Source: Paenibacillus durus ATCC 35681
GTDB taxonomy: Bacteria > Bacillota > Bacilli > Paenibacillales > Paenibacillaceae
Direction: 5' to 3'
DNA length: 64,000 nucleotides
Assembly (NCBI RefSeq): GCF_000993825.1
Contig: NZ_CP011114.1
Location: 4,650,001 to 4,714,000 of the forward strand
Shown: positions 18,103 through 26,834 of the stretch, one piece after another
How the letters are laid out: every line of letters begins with the position of its first letter
How positions within the stretch are numbered: position 1 is the stretch's first letter
The notes under the pieces: model-generated
Told to the model about the DNA's origin: nothing
Seen by the model: only the letters and a program-made list of their open reading frames with translations
Database searches by the model: none
Program-made: the position numbers and the translations under genes

Positions 18103-18813
18103 CTACTCATCCTTTAACCGTCGTTGATACAAAACAACAGACACAATCGTTAATACAACCGTCCATGCCAAAGTAATGAGGAGGGGTTTTAATAAATCTT
18201 CCATCGTAAAGCCTGTATTGCTTATACCTAGCAAATGCACAAGCTGACTGCTTGGCGCATAATCCAGCACTTTGAAGATTGGATAATCTTTCACAAACAT
18301 CGCTCCCCAAGGCGCCCCCATGAATACGAAAGCCACAGGAAGTATAGATAATGATGCTTCAAGCAACGTCTTTGAGAATAAACCACATATCGTCCCGGCT
18401 GCTGTATAGAGAATAATCGAAAGAATGATTGTTGGCACAAACGCCCATATACTAGCTGGCACAGAGCCAAATATAAACGTAGAAATAGCCAGAACAACAG
18501 CAGACATTACAAAGACTAATGAACTTTTACCAATTAGCACATCCATGGCCGTGGCCGGAGTCAACATTAACGACCGTAAAGTGTTACGCTCCTTTTCTTC
18601 CGCAATCAAACATGCTTGTGCGAAACATGTTAGTATTACAAACGAAGTATTAAAAAGAAAACCGCTGGCTCCAGGCAAAGACGAACCTGCCTTCCGAAAA
18701 AGAAGTGCGAGAATAACTGGAAAAATCAACATAATGGAAACAGCATAATTACGTGAAAATTCTTTATAATCCTTCACAAATATCGCCCGGACACGTTTTA
18801 ATGAGATACTCAT
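18103..18813 (-). CDS. ABC-2 type transporter permease
   Basis: 236 residues with about six membrane helices. The N-terminal cytoplasmic helix K-D-Y-K-E-F-S-R-N precedes the first helix, and the E-E-K-E-R-N-T-L-R-S-L coupling segment near residue 73 is typical of ABC-2 exporters. Its start overlaps the ATPase stop by 4 bases (ATGA), so the two are translated together. Substrate unknown; drug or peptide efflux is common in the family. Debris of a second copy lies at 15070-15227. Confidence 0.88.
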   Translation of the reverse strand: MSISLKRVRAIFVKDYKEFSRNYAVSIMLIFPVILALLFRKAGSSLPGASGFLFNTSFVILTCFAQACLIAEEKERNTLRSLMLTPATAMDVLIGKSSLVFVMSAVVLAISTFIFGSVPASIWAFVPTIILSIILYTAAGTICGLFSKTLLEASLSILPVAFVFMGAPWGAMFVKDYPIFKVLDYAPSSQLVHLLGISNTGFTMEDLLKPLLITLAWTVVLTIVSVVLYQRRLKDE

Positions 18814-19655
18814 AGTAACTCACTTCCTGTCATTTTAATAAAGATATCACCCAGACTTGGCTCTTTCGTTTCTATTCGATCAATGAACCCTCGTTTCATC
18901 CAATCAGCTATTTGATCAGCTGTTTCCTCACCGATTGGGAGCTCGTATGCTTCCCCATTATTTAAGTCAACACAAACTACGTTTTCCCGATGCTGTTTTT
19001 TTAGTTCCCTTGGTGAGCCCATTGTTTGAATTTGTCCTTGATACAGAATCGCTACACGGTTACATATCAATTCTGCCTCAGCCATATCATGTGTTGTTAA
19101 AAAGATCGTTGTCCCATTCTCATTTAAGTAGCGTAATCCTTTATAAATATGTGCTGAGTTTACTGGATCTAAAGCCGAAGTAGGTTCATCTAAAAATAAT
19201 AATTCTGGCTCATGGATAATCGCGCATGCCAACATGACACGCTGACGCATCCCTTTCGATAAGAGATTGACTTTCTTTTTGCGCTCTCCGCTTAAATTTA
19301 CAAACTGCAGCACCTTATCGATCGAAGATCTAGGAAGATCATATAACTTACGATACAGCTCTAGATTTTCCTCAATCGATAACCTCTCATATAGACCACT
19401 GTTATCCGTCAAAATGCCAAAGCGCATCTTTTGTGCAGACTGCTGCATCATCTCCGCTGGCTGGTTGAATGCACTTGCCTGTCCACTTGTCGGATTTAAC
19501 TGCGCCGTTAAAATCTTAATTAATGTTGTTTTTCCTGAACCACTCGGACCTAGGAAACCAAAAATTTCACCTTTCGGAATTGAAAAAGACACATCTGCTA
19601 ACGCATCCTTATTTCCAAATCTCTTTCGAATACGTTCTACTTGGATAACATCCAT
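18810..19655 (-). CDS. ABC transporter ATP-binding protein
   Basis: About 281 residues. Walker A G-P-S-G-S-G-K-T-T near 38, signature given as L-S-K-G-M-R-Q-R-V (K for the usual second G), Walker B L-L-F-L-D-E-P-T-S-A-L-D, and switch H in T-T-H-D-M-A-E-A. Start taken at the ATG with AAGGAAG 8 bases upstream rather than a GTG three codons earlier. It pairs with the permease and, upstream on the same strand, a LytTR regulator, a common three-gene export cassette in Bacillota. Confidence 0.9.
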   Translation of the reverse strand: MDVIQVERIRKRFGNKDALADVSFSIPKGEIFGFLGPSGSGKTTLIKILTAQLNPTSGQASAFNQPAEMMQQSAQKMRFGILTDNSGLYERLSIEENLELYRKLYDLPRSSIDKVLQFVNLSGERKKKVNLLSKGMRQRVMLACAIIHEPELLFLDEPTSALDPVNSAHIYKGLRYLNENGTTIFLTTHDMAEAELICNRVAILYQGQIQTMGSPRELKKQHRENVVCVDLNNGEAYELPIGEETADQIADWMKRGFIDRIETKEPSLGDIFIKMTGSELL

Positions 19656-19793
19656 AAACGCCACTTCCTTAGAGTTGATGACTTAAACATATACAGATTG
19701 CATGCTTCCAGCCATCAAAACCCGCCGAAATGTAGCTGTTATCGCCTGAATGGTACCATTGAATGCTTGATTGGTTCAGCATTACTCCGGAAA

Positions 19794-20861
19794 TTAAATG
19801 TTAAGGAGTACTTTTAATTCATGCAATTTTGAACGAGATAACGGAACCACGGCATCTTTATCTGTATTTAATCGCAAGCTGTAGCTATTCTTCGTCCATG
19901 TAATAATCTCTCTAACTTTTTGCAGATTAACGATGTATGATCGATGGCACCTATAAAACCCGAAATTTAACAATCTCTGCTCGAGCTCGGTTAGCGTCAA
20001 ACCACAATCATAATTTTCCCCACCCGCATGAACAAGGATCGAACCATCTATACTTTCTATAAAATCGATTTCAGGCGGATTAAATAAAATCACTTTGTCA
20101 TTTCTTTTTGTAGAGATCTTCTGCAAGGTTATATTGGCTTCATCTTGTTTCTGTACTTCCTGCTTATTCTCTTCTGAGTCCCGAATATCCAATTGATGAA
20201 ATCCCGATTCGTTCAATCGATAAATGGCATCACAGGAAATAATGGCATCCTCTAAATTCGAAGTTAAAATTAAAATCTGCTTTTCTTTCGAAAGGTCATC
20301 TAAAATCCGTTTAAAATGACGACGATCTTGTTCTTCCAAGTAAAAATAGGGTTCCTCCAGTACAAGTGTAGGCTGATGTGCAAAAAAGACACGCAGCAAT
20401 GTCACATACATCCTTTTCGATGAGCTTAGATCCTTGATTTTTACCTTCCGTTCTTCTTTTATAGCAAAATAATCCATTAAGAAAGCGACACGCTCATTCT
20501 TCTCCGTTACTTTGATTAGAAAAGTGATTAGCTCTTCCACCGTTAAACGCATATACTCGCTTTGCCCAGCCCGAAATAAATAATATTGGGAATGATTCAC
20601 TAATTGATTCATTAAAAGCTGCTTTCGCTTCAAGTCCGTTATAATGCCAATCGCTTGGTTCGACGTCATATTTAATTCGATCTTCGGTAGAAATAATTCC
20701 CCATCATAATACATTGGTTGAAATTGCATGCCGTCCTCCTGGTCAGTGCCGCCTATAGGATATATATAACAATTATAATGTTGGGATACTTTTTTGTCAG
20801 TTTCTATCGAAAAATACAACGGCATGTCTTCTCTAAGACAATCAGTATATATTTTGACCAT
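19794..20861 (-). CDS. LytTR-family regulator fused to a degenerate ABC-ATPase domain
   Basis: The C-terminal about 100 residues are a LytTR DNA-binding domain (D-F-I-E-S-I-D-G, C-G-L-T-L-T-E-L-E, F-Y-R-C-H-R-S-Y-I-V-N-L). The preceding part resembles an ABC ATPase: L-S-S-S-K-R-M-Y-V-T-L-L-R replaces the signature, P-T-L-V-L-E-E-P-Y-F-Y-L-E resembles Walker B, and T-S-N-L-E-D-A replaces the switch. No normal Walker A is present, so ATP hydrolysis is unlikely. Proteins of this design usually control the adjacent ABC exporter. The start is uncertain: the frame is open to 20999 but overlaps a foreign gene fragment; ATGs at 20861 and 20825 are the candidates. Confidence 0.75.
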   Translation of the reverse strand: MVKIYTDCLREDMPLYFSIETDKKVSQHYNCYIYPIGGTDQEDGMQFQPMYYDGELFLPKIELNMTSNQAIGIITDLKRKQLLMNQLVNHSQYYLFRAGQSEYMRLTVEELITFLIKVTEKNERVAFLMDYFAIKEERKVKIKDLSSSKRMYVTLLRVFFAHQPTLVLEEPYFYLEEQDRRHFKRILDDLSKEKQILILTSNLEDAIISCDAIYRLNESGFHQLDIRDSEENKQEVQKQDEANITLQKISTKRNDKVILFNPPEIDFIESIDGSILVHAGGENYDCGLTLTELEQRLLNFGFYRCHRSYIVNLQKVREIITWTKNSYSLRLNTDKDAVVPLSRSKLHELKVLLNI

Positions 20862-21055
20862 AGAATAGATATCAACAATGCATAGGTTGGGAAAATACGA
20901 TGAGGTGGTTCTGCAAGTGGAATCAGGAGATGGACGACTGTCATGGAGCGGAGCGGCCGGTAATATGAGCTCTGCTAGCCGATTCTTTATCGCTAGCACA
21001 ACTAAACTCTACGTAACCACAGCCTTATTGAACCTAAGAGCGCTAAATAAAATCG
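20845..21055 (+). pseudogene. Serine hydrolase / beta-lactamase-fold protein, N-terminal fragment
   Basis: Plus-strand frame with H-R-L-G-K-Y-D-E-V-V-L-Q-V-E-S-G-D-G, S-W-S-G-A-A-G and F-F-I-A-S-T-T-K-L-Y-V-T, where S-T-T-K is the S-x-x-K active site of class C-type serine hydrolases. An in-frame stop lies upstream near 20866 and the homology ends near 21050, where att-like site 2 begins. Only about one fifth of a normal gene remains. Confidence 0.65.
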
Positions 21056-21107
21056 CCTGCGCACATATATTCAAACCCATGCCCCGCAAGGAAAGCCGCA
21101 AAAAAAC

Positions 21108-21152
21108 TTGCCCCTACTTATAGTACGGTTCACCGCGATTTAGCTTCACCGC
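21108..21152. repeat. att-like site 2 with an rlmH 3'-end fragment
   Basis: The core TACTTATAGTACGGTTC is embedded in 39 bases (21114-21152) that read, on the minus strand, A-V-K-L-N-R-G-E-P-Y-Y-K-stop. This matches the end of rlmH (49165-49203) at 33 of 39 bases. The left flank CTTGCCCC is shared with att-like site 6. Confidence 0.75.
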
Positions 21153-21213
21153 TTACTTTTTTGGGTATTAAGCCTGTGATTTGCAGCTCCCTCCGATGAG
21201 GAAGACGAACAGA

Positions 21214-22041
21214 CTAAACCGGCTGCTGGTAAACCTCCATCAGACATCCCCTCAAGCATTCCTCAAACTGCCGAATCCGTTCCTCTGTCGCCCCTTCCCG
21301 CAGCGATTCGAATAGGGCCATACATTTTTTAAAATTCCTGTCATTCCACGACTGGTGAGCCAGAATCAATGCCTGCATCACGTATTTCAACGCTTTATCT
21401 TGTCTGCCTGCCTGCTTATGGTATAAAGCCAAGTGATAACAATAGCTATAATAATGCGAGACATTGCCTGCATCCTCATACTCCCCAAACTCAGCAGCCT
21501 GCTCCGTAAACGTATCTAACAGATTATCCACATTCAGATTATGCCGCAGCGCAGCCTGCAATATCGTACCCAGCCCCGGCAGCAGCTCCTCCGGATTGTC
21601 CTTTAAAAAACATACATATTCCGCCAGCCGCTCCGTCTTCCCCGACAAAATATCCAGCGCATATCCATTTGCCCTCGCCAGGAACCTGAACTCCTCGACA
21701 ATCTGCATGCCGTCTTCCCCTAAATCCTCCATCCAGCCCAGTTCCGCATATTTATCGATGGATTCTCTGGCCTGATCATACTGGCCCTGCTTCTGGCAAG
21801 CAATCCCCCGCATCAGTTGACTGAACCCGTAATAGTAAACCAGCGGACGCGCCATATCTACCAGCGGTACAGGCAATTTCTTGGCCTTGAAATACTGCCG
21901 CTCTTCATAAATGCACTGTGCATAGCTGTAGAGAATATCCGATGTGTTCAGTAGCTTGTCCCAATTCTCGAAGTGAAAAGCCATTTCCAACATTTCGACA
22001 ATGATATCCGGCTTGAGGGATTTTAGGATGGAAGAGCGCAA
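21214..22041 (-). CDS. TPR-like helical protein, copy 1 (paired with an XRE regulator)
   Basis: 275 residues, entirely helical with repeat-like pairs (F-E-N-W-D-K-L-L-N-T-S-D-I-L-Y, M-R-G-I-A-C-Q-K-Q-G-Q-Y-D-Q-A-R-E, Y-H-L-A-L-Y-H-K-Q-A-G-R-Q-D-K-A-L) that look like tetratricopeptide hairpins. No helix-turn-helix is present. The start is TTG at 22041 with GGAGG 8 bases upstream. A near-identical paralogue lies at 32186, also divergent to a small XRE gene. It may sense a peptide or bind the XRE protein (inference). Function not known to me. Confidence 0.75.
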   Translation of the reverse strand: MRSSILKSLKPDIIVEMLEMAFHFENWDKLLNTSDILYSYAQCIYEERQYFKAKKLPVPLVDMARPLVYYYGFSQLMRGIACQKQGQYDQARESIDKYAELGWMEDLGEDGMQIVEEFRFLARANGYALDILSGKTERLAEYVCFLKDNPEELLPGLGTILQAALRHNLNVDNLLDTFTEQAAEFGEYEDAGNVSHYYSYCYHLALYHKQAGRQDKALKYVMQALILAHQSWNDRNFKKCMALFESLREGATEERIRQFEECLRGCLMEVYQQPV

Positions 22042-22230
22042 GGGCGGGGCCTCCTTCGTATCAAGGTGTAAATTTATTGTTTAGAGTAACATCGAATTTT
22101 ATTGTATGTAATGGGAAATGCTACCTCATAAAAATGATTATCTATTAATGTTATTTAAAAGTCAATTAACATTTATAGTGTGTTAATAAGACATATTTCC
22201 TCAGGTAAGCTTGTTATGAGGTGAGTTAAG

Positions 22231-22590
22231 ATGCCGGATGAGTCCAAATCCGAACTTGTAAGAAAAATCGGAGAGAGAATTCGAAGACTGCGTAAAGAAA
22301 AGGGCTTGTCCCAAGAACAACTGGGAGAACTTTCAGGTTTACATACAAACTATGTGGGACAAGTCGAACGTGGGGAGAAGAACCTAACTCTCGAAACACT
22401 GGAGAAAATGGTCTTCGGTCTGGACATATCGTTAGAGGAATTATTTCGATATATAGGACCGATGGAGAAAAAAGATGCCCTTGGGCAGATTGCTGAGTTG
22501 CTCATTGAGCGTCCATTGAATGATCAGATGTTGGCTCTAAACTTATTGAAATCCATTTTTGATTGGGAAAAAGAGAAGTATGATCTTTAG
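22231..22590 (+). CDS. XRE-family transcriptional regulator, pair 1
   Basis: 119 residues. The N-terminal helix-turn-helix is I-G-E-R-I-R-R-L-R-K-E-K-G-L-S-Q-E-Q-L-G-E-L-S-G followed by Y-V-G-Q-V-E-R-G-E-K-N-L-T-L-E-T-L. The C-terminal about 45 residues are helical and may dimerise. GAGGTGAG precedes the ATG. It is divergent from the TPR-like gene with a shared AT-rich 190-bp control region, so it probably represses or activates one or both. Confidence 0.88.
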   Translation: MPDESKSELVRKIGERIRRLRKEKGLSQEQLGELSGLHTNYVGQVERGEKNLTLETLEKMVFGLDISLEELFRYIGPMEKKDALGQIAELLIERPLNDQMLALNLLKSIFDWEKEKYDL

Positions 22591-22781
22591 TATATAATCT
22601 GTTCTGTATTTTACATAGATGAAGCCCCTCCATCAATTAAATGATAAAGGGGCTTCTCCTATGCCAAGGGATATCCTTCGGCCTAAGAAGAATTTTACTA
22701 CCTCCGGGTCAAACGAAAAAACATCATTTTCTTGCTGCCCTTTGATGGTTCCTCTCAGTCAATGCGTTCATAACAGCAAAT

Positions 22782-24155
22782 CTATTTAATGTTCGTCGCT
22801 ATATTGCTGCTTTTTTCCTTTTTGCTTTTATTGGGATATAGCATAAATAATAGAATAAACCATAGCGGGGTGAACAATAAAGCCGGACGTGTTTCGCTAG
22901 CGAACAGCATAATGATGAGAATCCCGGCAAACAACGCTAAGACAACATAATTAATAAATGGCGTAAAGGGTGCTTTGAATTTTGATTTTGCCTGTAATTC
23001 CGGCCGGGTCTTCTTATATCTGATATGGCAGACGAGAACGACGCCCCACACCCAAATAAAACAAATGGCACTTATCGTTGTCACGATTCCAAATGCCTGC
23101 TCCGGAATAAGTTTGCTCAAAAGAGCGCCAACGGATATGACAAGCGTGGATATGAATAACGAATTCCCTGGCACATGATTTTTATTCAGTTTGGCAAAAT
23201 GAGAAGACGCCTGCTGTTTCTTGCTTAAACTATAGAGAATCCGGCTTGTTGAGAACATCCCGCTGTTGCAAGCTGAAGCGGCTGAAGTTAATACGACAAA
23301 ATTAATAATCCCCGCGGCAATCGGAATCCCTACTAAAGTAAAGGTTTTAACGAAAGGACTTTCGGCCGGGCTGAGCTCCGTCCATGGGTTAATGCACAGC
23401 AGGACGAACAACGCGCCAACGTAGAAAAATAAAATCCGTAGAGGAATTTTATTGATAGCCGATGGGATGTTTTTTTCCGGATTGGATGTTTCCGCTGCCG
23501 ATACCCCCACTAATTCCACACCGACATAGGCGAATACCACCATTTGAAAGGAAAATAAGAAGCCTGAAATGCCGTTCGGAAAAACGCCCCCGTGTTCCCA
23601 AAGGTTTGTTACCGTTACCGATCCTGCATCCGTCTTAAATCCCATGATCAGCAAAATGACCCCAATGCCAATCAATGCAAGAATCGTGATCACTTTGATT
23701 AAGGCAAACCAAAACTCCAGTTCTCCGAAATTTTTTACCGTTAACAGGTTGAGCCCTAATAAAATGATTAAGCAGACGATGGCAGGTACCCATTGCGGGA
23801 TATCGAACCAATACTGTACATATACGCCAACTGCAATCACATCAGCCATAGCCGTCATGATCCAGCAAAACCAATAGGTCCAACCCGTTATAAACGCGGC
23901 CCGAGATCCAAGATAGTCTTCAGCAATATCTGTAAAAGATTGATAACCCGCTTTAGACAACAGAAGTTCTCCCAGTGCTCTCATCACGAAAAACACGGCG
24001 ATCCCCACGATGAAATACGTAAGCATGATGGATGGGCCTGCCTGTTGAATCGCTTTACCCGATCCTAAGAACAATCCCGTACCAATGGTGCCGCCGATGG
24101 CGATAAGTTGAACATGCCGATTTGCTAGCTCTCTCTTTAATTCTGGTTGTGCCAT
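22782..24155 (-). CDS. cycA: Amino acid permease, CycA-like, probably glycine/alanine
   Basis: Secondary transporter of the APC superfamily, about 457 residues and 12 membrane helices. The start (M-A-Q-P-E-L-K-R-E-L) has GGGGGAA a few bases upstream; the frame is open 22 codons further. The early segment I-A-I-G-G-T-I-G-T-G-L-F-L-G-S-G-K matches D-serine/D-alanine/glycine transporters. A glycine riboswitch and terminator precede it, which makes glycine the likely substrate or signal. A divergent cargo gene in the island. Confidence 0.88.
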   Translation of the reverse strand: MAQPELKRELANRHVQLIAIGGTIGTGLFLGSGKAIQQAGPSIMLTYFIVGIAVFFVMRALGELLLSKAGYQSFTDIAEDYLGSRAAFITGWTYWFCWIMTAMADVIAVGVYVQYWFDIPQWVPAIVCLIILLGLNLLTVKNFGELEFWFALIKVITILALIGIGVILLIMGFKTDAGSVTVTNLWEHGGVFPNGISGFLFSFQMVVFAYVGVELVGVSAAETSNPEKNIPSAINKIPLRILFFYVGALFVLLCINPWTELSPAESPFVKTFTLVGIPIAAGIINFVVLTSAASACNSGMFSTSRILYSLSKKQQASSHFAKLNKNHVPGNSLFISTLVISVGALLSKLIPEQAFGIVTTISAICFIWVWGVVLVCHIRYKKTRPELQAKSKFKAPFTPFINYVVLALFAGILIIMLFASETRPALLFTPLWFILLFMLYPNKSKKEKSSNIATNIK

Positions 24156-24194
24156 ACCTAGTTCCCCCTTATGAATACAATACCTTGGTGCCAA

Positions 24195-24226
24195 TAAAAA
24201 AAGAGACTGGACGTCCTCCAATCTCC
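24195..24226 (-). terminator. Riboswitch expression-platform terminator
   Basis: On the minus strand GAGATTGG pairs with CCAGTCTC and is followed by seven T residues. It lies between the glycine aptamer and the permease start, so it can end transcription when glycine is absent. Confidence 0.7.
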
Positions 24227-24297
24227 CGGTTCATAAGAATATCGAATAATACTTATCCTGCTAACAACGATCAGCATAACAAATACATATTCAGTAC

Positions 24298-24372
24298 TCT
24301 TCTGTCCTTTTGCCTGAGATTGTGAACCCTTCGGCGCAGCGGAATTTCCGCGGTCTCTCCAGAAGCTGCTCC
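24298..24372 (-). promoter_or_regulatory. Glycine riboswitch (single aptamer)
   Basis: Read on the minus strand: P1 strand CTTCTG, then GGAGAGACCGCGG, GCGCCGAAGG, and finally AGGCAAAAGGACAGAAG, whose end pairs with P1. These are the conserved blocks of the glycine riboswitch in their normal order. Only one aptamer is seen. A terminator and a CycA-like permease follow, giving an on-switch for glycine transport. Confidence 0.85.
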
Positions 24373-24591
24373 TGCTATAGTGTGCCCATAGCAATCATAG
24401 CTTGCTAAGTATTAAGTTAGTGAAGCGGTAATGCCTTCTGATATTTTAACATATTACATACTATGTAAGTGTTTTATCTGTGATGAAAATCACAACAACT
24501 TTCCTAAGCCCTCATGATTCAAGACTAATGTCCTGTAAGTTAGGATTTCCCAAATTGCCGTTACTAAAGCTTTGTACAAGACAGCGTATAT

Positions 24592-26064
24592 CTAGGGTGA
24601 GAAGCTACCACCACGTTTCGCCAGGTACATGTTTTGGTCAGCTCTTTTGATCAAATCAGTCACGTTAAGGGCATGATCGGGAAAAACTGCTATGCCTACG
24701 CTCAGCGAAGTGTTGATGACATTTCCCTCTAGCTCGAAACGTTGGGGGATACCCTGTATAATAATACCGGCGATTTCATCCAATCGGCCGATCCATTCAC
24801 TTGGAGTGGCGATACTTATCACGAATTCATCACCGCCGAATCGCGCGCAGCGCATACCTTCATGCTGTAGCAGAGTCATATGTTCCGCGACGGCCTGCAG
24901 CAGCAGATCTCCCGTATGGTGACCATACAGGTCATTAACGATTTTGAACTTGTCCAAATCGAAGAATAGGACGGCCACCTGCTCCTGCCTCACTGCGGCA
25001 GATGAAAGCATGATAGTGAGCTCTTGTTCGAACGTCCTGCGGTTGAGCAGTCCCGTTAGGCTATCGTAGCTGGCCAGGTATTCCGACCGTTCGAGCGCAT
25101 GCTTCAACTGCTCAAGCAGCTTCTCACAATCTAGCAGAAACATCACCTGCCTGACAAAGATCAGCACAATAATACTCGTAAGGCCTGCAAAAAAGATACT
25201 GTTCAAAGGCTGCCCAGCACTGAAGAGCCCGACGAACAGGAGAAGACCGATATAAGGCACGGAAAAACGGAGAATCCGGACGCTGCGCGTGTCACCAGTC
25301 AGGATCGGTCGCGAAGCCGGATTCAGCGAATACAAGCCAGCCAAGGCCAAGCAGAAGGAGGCAGATGCCCAGAATGGATCGATCCATGTCTCTAGCGAAT
25401 CCATATGATGTATGTCGATGAGAAACAAATATAGCAAATCTCCAAAAACGTAACATACGAATCCGCCCATTAGAAACAATAGTGCCTTGCTGTTAAACCT
25501 CCGCTCACCGTTAAGCAGCCAAACGACCAATATAAAAAACCTTAGAACTGAGGTCACAGGATAGATCAAATCTACCCCAAGTGTAAAAAAATCCAGGTCA
25601 TCGTTTCCGTAGTAAGCCGGTTTCACCAGGTACCCCCAGCTAATGACTGATATACTGATGAGCAGAATGGCGGAATCGAGTAGATGCCGGGTCCTTTCGC
25701 CAGAGCTCTTCAGCCGGACATAAAGCGCGATCAGGTATAGAAAAGAGCTCGAATACCAAAATAGATCGGCGATGCCGATTTCGGGAGCTTCCATCGACCA
25801 TACCCATTCGTAGGACCCCCAAATCGTCTGAGCAATCAATTCACAAGCGACCCCGATTGCGATGATAACCCAAAATCGCTTTGAAGTCCCAATTTGCTTA
25901 CGGATGACAAAAACCAAAACCATAAATGATATTGCAGGTGCCAGCATGTTCATGCTGTAAAGCCCAAAGGTGTAGTGGCTTTTCCAAACAGATATAAAAG
26001 CCTCTACAGAAACGAAAAGAATAGAGAATATAAGTAGGTAGAAAGTGAAACGGTGCAAATGCAT
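24592..26064 (-). CDS. Membrane-bound diguanylate cyclase (GGDEF)
   Basis: About 490 residues. About nine to ten membrane helices fill residues 1-300, a coiled linker follows (D-C-E-K-L-L-E-Q-L-K-H-A-L-E-R), then a GGDEF domain with Y-D-S-L-T-G-L-L-N-R-R, F-F-D-L-D-K-F-K-I-V-N-D and an intact F-G-G-D-E-F active site, so c-di-GMP synthesis is expected. The inhibitory RxxD motif is not seen. The start is chosen at the ATG after AGGAGGGAGATACC. The upstream sequence belongs to a recombinase remnant on the other strand. Sensor input unknown. Confidence 0.88.
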   Translation of the reverse strand: MHLHRFTFYLLIFSILFVSVEAFISVWKSHYTFGLYSMNMLAPAISFMVLVFVIRKQIGTSKRFWVIIAIGVACELIAQTIWGSYEWVWSMEAPEIGIADLFWYSSSFLYLIALYVRLKSSGERTRHLLDSAILLISISVISWGYLVKPAYYGNDDLDFFTLGVDLIYPVTSVLRFFILVVWLLNGERRFNSKALLFLMGGFVCYVFGDLLYLFLIDIHHMDSLETWIDPFWASASFCLALAGLYSLNPASRPILTGDTRSVRILRFSVPYIGLLLFVGLFSAGQPLNSIFFAGLTSIIVLIFVRQVMFLLDCEKLLEQLKHALERSEYLASYDSLTGLLNRRTFEQELTIMLSSAAVRQEQVAVLFFDLDKFKIVNDLYGHHTGDLLLQAVAEHMTLLQHEGMRCARFGGDEFVISIATPSEWIGRLDEIAGIIIQGIPQRFELEGNVINTSLSVGIAVFPDHALNVTDLIKRADQNMYLAKRGGSFSP

Positions 26065-26087
26065 TGGTATCTCCCTCCTTCTCATGC

Positions 26088-26308
26088 GTGTTGTACCTCT
26101 GCAAAAAGAAATTGCTGCCGTTGACAAGGAACTCGGAACGCTGGATGCCTCCTGGCAGCTAGAACAAAGCTCTGCCGATCCGGTTCCTCTGCATCAAGTA
26201 AAGCAGGCTATCGACAGCACCGATGTGAATACGCAAATGAACCTGCTTCAGACGATCGTGAAGCAGATTCATGTGAAGCTCCGTATACCATCGTCATCCG
26301 ACACCTAA
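26088..26308 (+). pseudogene. Probable recombinase, C-terminal remnant
   Basis: About 70 codons ending in tandem stop codons encode L-Q-K-E-I-A-A-V-D-K-E-L and, near the end, L-L-Q-T-I-V-K-Q-I-H-V-K-L. A coiled-coil stretch followed by such a short beta strand is what the end of large serine recombinases looks like. There is no start codon or upstream domain, and att-like site 3 lies 60 bases further on. Identity is by pattern only; another coiled-coil protein is possible. Confidence 0.45.
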
Positions 26309-26364
26309 TAATGAATAAGTCACTTCCGACACTACGCCTTTTACTCAGTTCTCCACCAAAAAAC

Positions 26365-26405
26365 ATGCCGCTACTTATGATATCGTAACAGTTAGGGCGA
26401 AATTT
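26365..26405. repeat. att-like site 3 (degenerate)
   Basis: CTACTTATGATA matches the rlmH core start. The right arm GTTAGGGCGAAAT is the reverse complement of ATTTCGCCCTA, the left flank of the site in rlmH itself, so the arm of this site and the arm at rlmH appear to be two ends of related elements. Confidence 0.5.
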
Positions 26406-26448
26406 AAGGGGCCTCAACTAAGTGTGGCTATTTAATAAGCTTAAATCG

Positions 26449-26771
26449 GATTCTCCCGGAAGGCCAAGATTTGTCTTATAAGCTCTCCGTTCATCTTCGT
26501 GCTCCTGCCCCTAACTAATAGATTTATGAAACAACGACACCATCATGCAACGCAAAAAAGAGGCAGTTATCCCCTATGCCGGGGATACGCCTCTGAATGG
26601 TTAGGTCACGGCCATGCTTTGGCCTTGTTATATGCATCTTATATAAATTTATTATGGGATGGGGAAATAGTCAAACACTGGTTATGTAGAAGTATTGCCT
26701 CTTAAAATTTCTCTCAGCACATTTTTAGCAAGCCGTATCTTCTCGTCATTGGCATCACGAAGAAACTCTAA
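26449..26771. repeat. 323-bp direct repeat, copy 1
   Basis: Nearly identical to 35726-36049, about 9.3 kb away in the same orientation. It contains a hairpin (GAGGC ... TATCCCC / GGGGATA ... GCCTC), a GGCC hairpin, and at its end the last codons of an XRE regulator gene that is otherwise absent here. The remainder of 26309-26839 holds no gene. Confidence 0.85.
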
Positions 26772-26834
26772 GGGTATCCCTCCGTCATTTGATGACTTCT
26801 GAGATACCCTCTGGATTAGGAATCTTTGGTGCGC

